Source: an uncultured Lachnospiraceae bacterium (lineage in GTDB: Bacteria > Bacillota > Clostridia > Lachnospirales > Lachnospiraceae). From it: a stretch of 38,290 bases of DNA. The notes under the pieces are model-generated. The model was not told where the DNA came from. It saw only the letters and a program-made list of their open reading frames with translations, and searched no databases. A program made the position numbers and the translations under genes. Positions 33,829-38,290 of this stretch are shown in pieces (position 1 is the stretch's first letter; the number at the start of each line of letters is the position of its first letter). Location: NCBI GenBank assembly GCA_947567595.1, contig CANOMQ010000039.1:1-38290 (forward strand), in the 5' to 3' direction.

Positions 33829-33864
33829 GCACAAAAAGGAACCGAAAACGGTTCCTTTTTGTGC
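33829..33864. terminator. Strong terminator after the transglutaminase surface-protein gene
   Basis: A perfect 16-bp stem (GCACAAAAAGGAACCG and its complement) closes an AAAA loop. The A- and T-runs inside the stem make it work on either strand. It lies 14 bases after the stop codon of the minus-strand surface-protein gene. Confidence 0.85.
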
Positions 33865-33878
33865 AATATTACTATATT

Positions 33879-34596
33879 TTATTTTGTCTTAAAGCCTTTC
33901 ACAATTGGATTCTGATTTGTAAGATTTGCACCCGCTGCCTCTATCTTTACATAATAACTCGTTTTCTCCAAAAAAACTGAACCGATTATCTTATCTTCAT
34001 CTGTACATTTTTTATCAGTATAGTAAGATATCTTATAATCTGTCTGTGGCAATTTATTTTTTCCCATTGTTACCGTAACGACAGGAACTGTACCATTCAC
34101 CTTAACTGATACCTTAACCTTCTTGATATCATTTGGCTTAATCTCATAGGTTCCTGATACAACCGCTTCTCCTGCATAATTTCCCTTACCTATAATTTTC
34201 ATTGTGTAAATACCGGTCTCTTTAGGCTCATCAGTCGTTATGTTTCCTTTCGTATATTCAATGTAATAATCCTTGCCTGCCTTTAACCCTACTTTTTTGG
34301 TTCCATTAAGATGCTTTACTGTACTCTTAGCCTGATTTACACCGCCATTATATATATTTGAATCTGCGATCTTCGTTGAACCGGAATCCACATTTAAAGT
34401 CAATGGATTGATTTTAAATGTACGCCTAATCTCACCACCATATATCCCCGTACCTGTAATAATAACAGACGCATTTCCTGCATCTTTATTATTCAGATAA
34501 CTTACCTTAAACTTCACCTTCTTAGCTTTTCCTTCATCCGAAAGCTCAACCTTGGGCTTATATGCCTTTCCCGTATATGGCAAACTCTTATTGTTC
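33879..34596 (-). repeat. C-terminal Ig-like module, copy 1 (paralogous to 37527-38260)
   Basis: This coding segment and 37527-38260 encode homologous modules of about 240 residues in the same orientation, each placed at the very end of a secreted protein. Similar DNA stretches, for example near both stop codons, could allow recombination between the two genes. Confidence 0.7.
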
Positions 34597-37130
34597 ACAA
34601 GCTCATCTACCTGTTCAAGCTTAAACCACTTCTCGTCAAGCTTTTGACCTACTGAGTAGTTCAATGTAGCCTTCTTTTTGCCATAGGTAATGACAATCTT
34701 TGTTTTTCCTTCCTTTACGGGTACCAGCTTCAAGTCAATCGTATCTCCCGTAAGCTTATATGTAACTGTTGCTATACTTGGGTCTGAAGGTTTTATATCA
34801 ACAGCAGGTAGAATTTCAACATCATTCAAAGTTTCGTCGTTTCCGTCATTCTCATTTATTTCAAGATCCTCTGCTGTATATACGGCATTTTTTTGATTTA
34901 CTGTCAGTAAAATATGTTGTTCTTCCCCGTTTCCACCAACAATACTTCCTGAAGCGGTAAGATTCGGTTTTCCACCATCGTCAAAAGTGACTGAATCAAT
35001 CTGACTGACTGTTACAATGCATGTATCCGATATACCTGCCACTACATATGTTATAGCCGCCACGCCCGGAGCTACTGCCGTAATCACACCCTTTTGATCG
35101 ACCTTTACCACTTTTTCATCACTGCTTAACCATGCTTTTGCAACATTTTTATCTTCTGTATATGCATTGTTACAAACAAGCTCTTCTTTCTGTTTCGGTA
35201 CAAGATTTACTATTCTCTTTGAAAAAATGATCTCGCCATCCTTTGGCGGTTGATAGTACGAAGAAGAACGACCCACAAATTCAAAATTCTTTAAGCCGGT
35301 ATATCTGGTTCCTTGCGGCTTATGTCCCAAAGACTCATTCGCATCGTCACCACACAAAAGATAACTTTGCGTAGATGCGGAATTTACCTTATCTGATGTA
35401 AAATCCACTTCATTCCAAGTAGAGTCCTGCAAATACCATTTTCCGTCCGGCATTTCCACATAATTCCACGCATGCCCGCCACCATTGCCGATGCCTGTCG
35501 CATACATATTAGGAATACCGATTGCATCAAGAAGTCTTGTCATCGCAAGAGCATAGCTTTCACACACACCATAACCTTGCAGCAACGCGCCATACGATGA
35601 ATGACAATAAAAATAAGGCGCCTCTTTCTCCTGAGATAACTTTATCACTAAATTTCCTTTATCATCTATAGCGTAATCATTTTCTGTCAATACGCCCTTC
35701 TCTATCTCATAATAATTATGCTCACAAATCCACTTATCAAAATATTCCACAACTCCATACACCGGAAAAGCCGGATAATTTTCAATTGCATATTCCTGTG
35801 CCTCCGCTGCAATCTCCAAAACTTTGGCATTTGCTGCTTTTTGGATTTCGGGAGTATAATATTTTGATTTTTCATAGGTTATCGTAGTCTTCTGATATTT
35901 TTTGCTTCCTCCACCCACAAGGAATATGTCAACCACACTAACCGGCTGCGTTAAATCAATCCAATCACATTTGTATGGCTCGGTTATCATATATGCGGAA
36001 ACTGCCTGAAGAATATCACTCATTTCAGGCATGGAAGAAGGGGCAATTGTAAATGAGTTTTTGCCTTTCCCCAGTACCTTGCTTGCATTATATATTGACT
36101 TCTGCCCATTCGTAAGCTGTTTACTGAACCAATCGCTTGCAGGAAGAATCGAATTATACTGCTGCATGTCCCCTGCCATGTCATAGCCTAAATCAATTAT
36201 AACATCTGCTTTCGCATTTTCAACAATTTCAAATTCCTCTACCTCTGGTTTGTAAATCAGCTCCATATTTTCCGCTGATAATGCCGGCTCCTCTATCGCA
36301 GTTTCTCTTTCCTCTATTGAAATTTCTTCTGTTGTGTTTTCTTCTGATAACTGCTCTTCTTCAGATGTATCTTCTGTAACTGCCTCATTTGATGCAGCAT
36401 CCTCTACCATAGTTTCCTCTATTGCCGTTGACTGCTCCTCTTCTTCTACAGATGCAACCTCTTCCGAAGATTCTGCCTTTAAATTTTCCTGTACAGTTTC
36501 TTCTATATCTGTTATCTCGCTTTCCGCTTCAATCTCAAAAACATCCGAAACATTTTCAGTCTCATGTTCCTCAATATGCTCTTGAGTTAAAAGTTCTTCT
36601 GCCTTCTCACCATCATATTCTGTTTCATTCTCTGATGCTGCTGTATCTTCAAAGGCGTTCTCTACAAGCTCTTCTTTAAACGTCTGAAGTAATTTCATGG
36701 AAGCCTGACGTTGAACAAGAAGGTTTCCCTCCCCATCTACTGCAATAACTGCATTTTCCAAGAAATCCCCTGCGCTCTTCTCCTCGGCAATCTGATCACA
36801 TATCTCAATATAAGCACTCTGACCTTCCGCATCAAACGACTTTATTGTGTCTATTGAAAGATATGTTACATCATCATAGACAATGCCATCAGAACCTACA
36901 GCCTTTCCATCCTTGGAAACATAAAATGTACATAAATCGCCTGTTTCTGAACGAAGCTCAGTCTCATATGCTTCCTCGCTCCCAATTATGTCTCGCGTTT
37001 CTTCTGTTTCAGCAATCGCTTCATCCCCTGAAATCTCTGCCGCATTTACCCCCTGTACCGTTATACCCGCAGGCATTTCGGAAACCAAAAGAGTCAATAC
37101 AAGCAGCATTGAAACAATTCTCTTCTTCAT
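33879..37130 (-). CDS. Secreted transglutaminase-like protein with Ig-like repeats
   Basis: A 1083-residue exported protein. The signal peptide is MKKRIVSMLLVLTLLV..., with likely cleavage after GVNA (residue 30). Residues about 155-300 are extremely acidic (Glu/Thr/Ser-rich) and probably extended. A transglutaminase-like core at about 440-590 has Cys523 (GYGVCESYA), His553 (GGGHAWNYV) and Asp569 (LQDSTWNEV). A Big_2-type Ig domain follows at about 633-710 (VVKVDQKGVITAVAPGVAAI), then another Ig-like stretch. The C-terminal module (about 845-1083) has three repeats of the YDG-like kind common in Lachnospiraceae surface proteins (YTGKAYKPKV, then NNKDAGNASVIITGTG). No LPXTG anchor is seen. It may cleave or modify surface or host proteins; the substrate is unknown. 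The C-terminal module is shared with the next gene upstream. Confidence 0.85.
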   Translation of the reverse strand: MKKRIVSMLLVLTLLVSEMPAGITVQGVNAAEISGDEAIAETEETRDIIGSEEAYETELRSETGDLCTFYVSKDGKAVGSDGIVYDDVTYLSIDTIKSFDAEGQSAYIEICDQIAEEKSAGDFLENAVIAVDGEGNLLVQRQASMKLLQTFKEELVENAFEDTAASENETEYDGEKAEELLTQEHIEEHETENVSDVFEIEAESEITDIEETVQENLKAESSEEVASVEEEEQSTAIEETMVEDAASNEAVTEDTSEEEQLSEENTTEEISIEERETAIEEPALSAENMELIYKPEVEEFEIVENAKADVIIDLGYDMAGDMQQYNSILPASDWFSKQLTNGQKSIYNASKVLGKGKNSFTIAPSSMPEMSDILQAVSAYMITEPYKCDWIDLTQPVSVVDIFLVGGGSKKYQKTTITYEKSKYYTPEIQKAANAKVLEIAAEAQEYAIENYPAFPVYGVVEYFDKWICEHNYYEIEKGVLTENDYAIDDKGNLVIKLSQEKEAPYFYCHSSYGALLQGYGVCESYALAMTRLLDAIGIPNMYATGIGNGGGHAWNYVEMPDGKWYLQDSTWNEVDFTSDKVNSASTQSYLLCGDDANESLGHKPQGTRYTGLKNFEFVGRSSSYYQPPKDGEIIFSKRIVNLVPKQKEELVCNNAYTEDKNVAKAWLSSDEKVVKVDQKGVITAVAPGVAAITYVVAGISDTCIVTVSQIDSVTFDDGGKPNLTASGSIVGGNGEEQHILLTVNQKNAVYTAEDLEINENDGNDETLNDVEILPAVDIKPSDPSIATVTYKLTGDTIDLKLVPVKEGKTKIVITYGKKKATLNYSVGQKLDEKWFKLEQVDELVNNKSLPYTGKAYKPKVELSDEGKAKKVKFKVSYLNNKDAGNASVIITGTGIYGGEIRRTFKINPLTLNVDSGSTKIADSNIYNGGVNQAKSTVKHLNGTKKVGLKAGKDYYIEYTKGNITTDEPKETGIYTMKIIGKGNYAGEAVVSGTYEIKPNDIKKVKVSVKVNGTVPVVTVTMGKNKLPQTDYKISYYTDKKCTDEDKIIGSVFLEKTSYYVKIEAAGANLTNQNPIVKGFKTK

Positions 37131-37255
37131 AGCTTTCCCTCCTAATTATTTTTATCCTTTTGGAAATAATACGCAGTTAAGCAGAACATTTTTGTCTGTC
37201 AGTGTTGTAAACCATTGTTTATATAAACACTAAATCTTTTCCACGTATATAATAA

Positions 37256-37283
37256 ATTATAATGCATTTTTATCATATATCAA
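37256..37283 (-). promoter_or_regulatory. Promoter of the transglutaminase surface-protein gene
   Basis: TTGATA (37283-37278) and TATAAT (37261-37256) on the minus strand with a 16-base spacer. The implied leader is about 120 bases and contains the palindrome at 37216-37229. I see no match to either known c-di-GMP riboswitch class in it. Confidence 0.55.
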
Positions 37284-37410
37284 TAACTATTTTTAACAAA
37301 AATTGGTTAAAATCATTATAAACATTTATAATTATTATCAAAAAAACTTCACACAACCTCCCATTTTGGCTTTTATAATGCATGATATTGTTTCCTATAT
37401 TATATTTGTA

Positions 37411-37439
37411 TTTAAAAATACGCCGACTATATGTCGGCG
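37411..37439 (-). terminator. Terminator after the partial surface-protein gene
   Basis: On the minus strand CGCCGAC and GTCGGCG form a perfect 7-bp stem with a 5-base loop, followed by TATTTTTAAAT. It is the canonical terminator of the upstream gene. Confidence 0.75.
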
Positions 37440-37468
37440 CAAATTCTCATTATAATTGTACTTCATTC

Positions 37469-37508
37469 AACTCAGCCACTACTGGCTATAGTCGATAGTG
37501 GCTGAGTT
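37469..37508. terminator. Second hairpin after the partial surface-protein gene
   Basis: AACTCAGCCACTA (37469-37481) and TAGTGGCTGAGTT (37496-37508) form a perfect 13-bp stem with a 14-base loop, 18 bases after the stop codon. The T-run (TTTTCTTCT) follows on the plus strand rather than the minus strand, so on the minus strand it may act as an mRNA 3' stabiliser ahead of the true terminator. Confidence 0.55.
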
Positions 37509-37526
37509 TTCTTCTATTACTAAATT

Positions 37527-38290
37527 TTATTTCGTCTTAAAACTTTTCACAATCGGTTTCTGCTTTATATCTGTCAGGTTAGGGCCTGCTGCCTCCACCT
37601 TCACAAAATACTTCGTTTTCGATAAAAGCGCAGAACCATCTATCTCATTTTCTTTTTCACACCTCTTATCCGTATAATATGTTATTTTATAATCCGATGC
37701 AGGCAGCCCGTTCCTGCCGATAGCAACGGATACGGTAGGAATTGTACTGTTTACCTTGACTGACACTTTTACCTTTTTGATATCATTTGTTTTTATCTGA
37801 TATGCATCCGGTATCTCATACACTCCTGTATAATTGTTTTTGCCCACAAGCTCCATCTTATAGGTTCCTACCTGTATAGGCTGCAAAGTCAGCTCATCAT
37901 TTGTACCTATTTTCGTATACAAAATATCATAATCCCTGCCTGCCTTTAAGCTGACCTTCTTTGCAACGTCTTTGTCCTTCTCCCTATAACGGTTCATATT
38001 CCTTACCGTGCCTTTTGTCTGATTGACGCCGCCATGATAAACATTGGACTCTTTTAGTTTGATGTAATTGATTTCCAAAGGCATTTGCTCAATTTCAAAG
38101 GTCTGCACAAGCTGTCCGCCATATTCCCCGGAACCGATAACTACTACCGATGCTGTGCCGGCATCTTTATTATTGAAATAATTTACCTTAAATTGAACCT
38201 TGTTCTCTTTTCCTTTCTCTGAAAGCACCACCTTAGGTTTGTAAGCCTTTCCTGTATACAAATTCTTTGTTTCCTGAAGCGCTTTTACCG
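37527..38290 (-). CDS. Surface protein paralogue, C-terminal part only (cut by window edge)
   Basis: The frame is open to the right edge, so about 254 codons of the 3' end are visible and the start lies outside. The visible part matches the C-terminal module of the neighbouring transglutaminase protein from YTGKAYKPKV to the end. It has the same three Ig-like repeats (NNKDAGTASVVVIGSGEYGG, then YHGGVNQTKGTV, then IKKVKVSVKVNSTIP) and a nearly identical tail (KPIVKSFKTK against NPIVKGFKTK). It carries a short insertion relative to the neighbour (NRYREKDKDVAKK). The shared module probably serves surface attachment or binding, while the unseen N-terminal part may differ. The TTG at 38261 is an internal Leu codon, not a start. 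Confidence 0.8.
   Translation of the reverse strand, partial: VKALQETKNLYTGKAYKPKVVLSEKGKENKVQFKVNYFNNKDAGTASVVVIGSGEYGGQLVQTFEIEQMPLEINYIKLKESNVYHGGVNQTKGTVRNMNRYREKDKDVAKKVSLKAGRDYDILYTKIGTNDELTLQPIQVGTYKMELVGKNNYTGVYEIPDAYQIKTNDIKKVKVSVKVNSTIPTVSVAIGRNGLPASDYKITYYTDKRCEKENEIDGSALLSKTKYFVKVEAAGPNLTDIKQKPIVKSFKTK

Larger units (their letters stand above)
37131..37526. other. Intergenic region between the two surface-protein genes
   Basis: About 395 A/T-rich bases with no gene. From the left it holds the leader of the transglutaminase surface protein, with AGGAGG just before its ATG, and a perfect 14-base palindrome TGTTTATATAAACA (37216-37229). That gene's promoter follows, then A/T-rich sequence without features I can name, and then two hairpins after the upstream paralogue. 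Confidence 0.7.

Noticed and set aside
37131-37256. c-di-GMP riboswitch in the surface-protein leader
   Set aside because: I looked because such genes often carry one, but neither the class I nor class II conserved core is visible.
38259-38261. TTG as start of the last minus-strand gene
   Set aside because: The frame continues to the window edge in the same Ig-like repeat context, so the TTG is an internal Leu codon.

Overview
The window looks like chromosomal DNA from an anaerobic, motile, possibly spore-forming Lachnospiraceae-type firmicute; a Roseburia-like organism would fit, but that is inference. The supporting signs are strong GGAGG ribosome binding sites and sigma-A-type promoters, a clostridial Re-type citrate synthase next to NADP-isocitrate dehydrogenase, a PdaA-type deacetylase, an FlxA-like protein, an AgrC/AgrA-like pair, two GH94 phosphorylases, a GH3 glucosidase with swapped domains, and secreted proteins with Ig-like repeats. 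Most genes are on the minus strand. I see no CRISPR array, phage, insertion sequence or rRNA.

Layout. 1-51: partial tRNA-Glu. 207-4194: MATE exporter, a frameshifted AraC/GyrI regulator, a nitroreductase, and a divergent AraC regulator. 4229-15336: a beta-glucoside locus. Its parts are a laminaribiose-phosphorylase-like GH94, a cellobiose phosphorylase, an ABC sugar importer (binding protein and two permeases, no ATPase) and an intracellular GH3 beta-glucosidase. Together they suggest uptake of short beta-glucans, such as mixed-linkage beta-glucan fragments, followed by phosphorolysis and hydrolysis in the cytoplasm. 15608-16507: a PdaA-type deacetylase, divergent.

16716-21490: a compact five-gene operon. 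In transcription order it encodes a circularly permuted ATP-grasp, an alpha-E protein, a transglutaminase-like protein and two AstE/AspA-family proteins. One AstE-like protein keeps its zinc site. The other has lost two of three zinc ligands and the catalytic Glu, so it is a likely pseudoenzyme. This operon is the best candidate here for an uncharacterised system, presumably making and trimming a peptide- or amide-linked product.

21678-26998: an FlxA-like coiled-coil protein, a GHKL sensor kinase with a LytTR response regulator, and an ABC-F ATPase. 27020-30377: Re-citrate synthase, a GntR/FCD regulator and isocitrate dehydrogenase form one operon. Its promoter overlaps two nested palindromes, which suggests autoregulation of glutamate-precursor synthesis. 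30609-31678: a truncated DUF4143 ATPase remnant, three 32-bp-spaced repeats and a short AstE-like tail, which together look like a decayed patch. 31679-33742: a receiver-GGDEF(degenerate)-EAL-PAS protein, likely a c-di-GMP phosphodiesterase. 33879-38290: two neighbouring secreted proteins that share a C-terminal Ig-like module. The first carries a transglutaminase domain; the second runs off the window.
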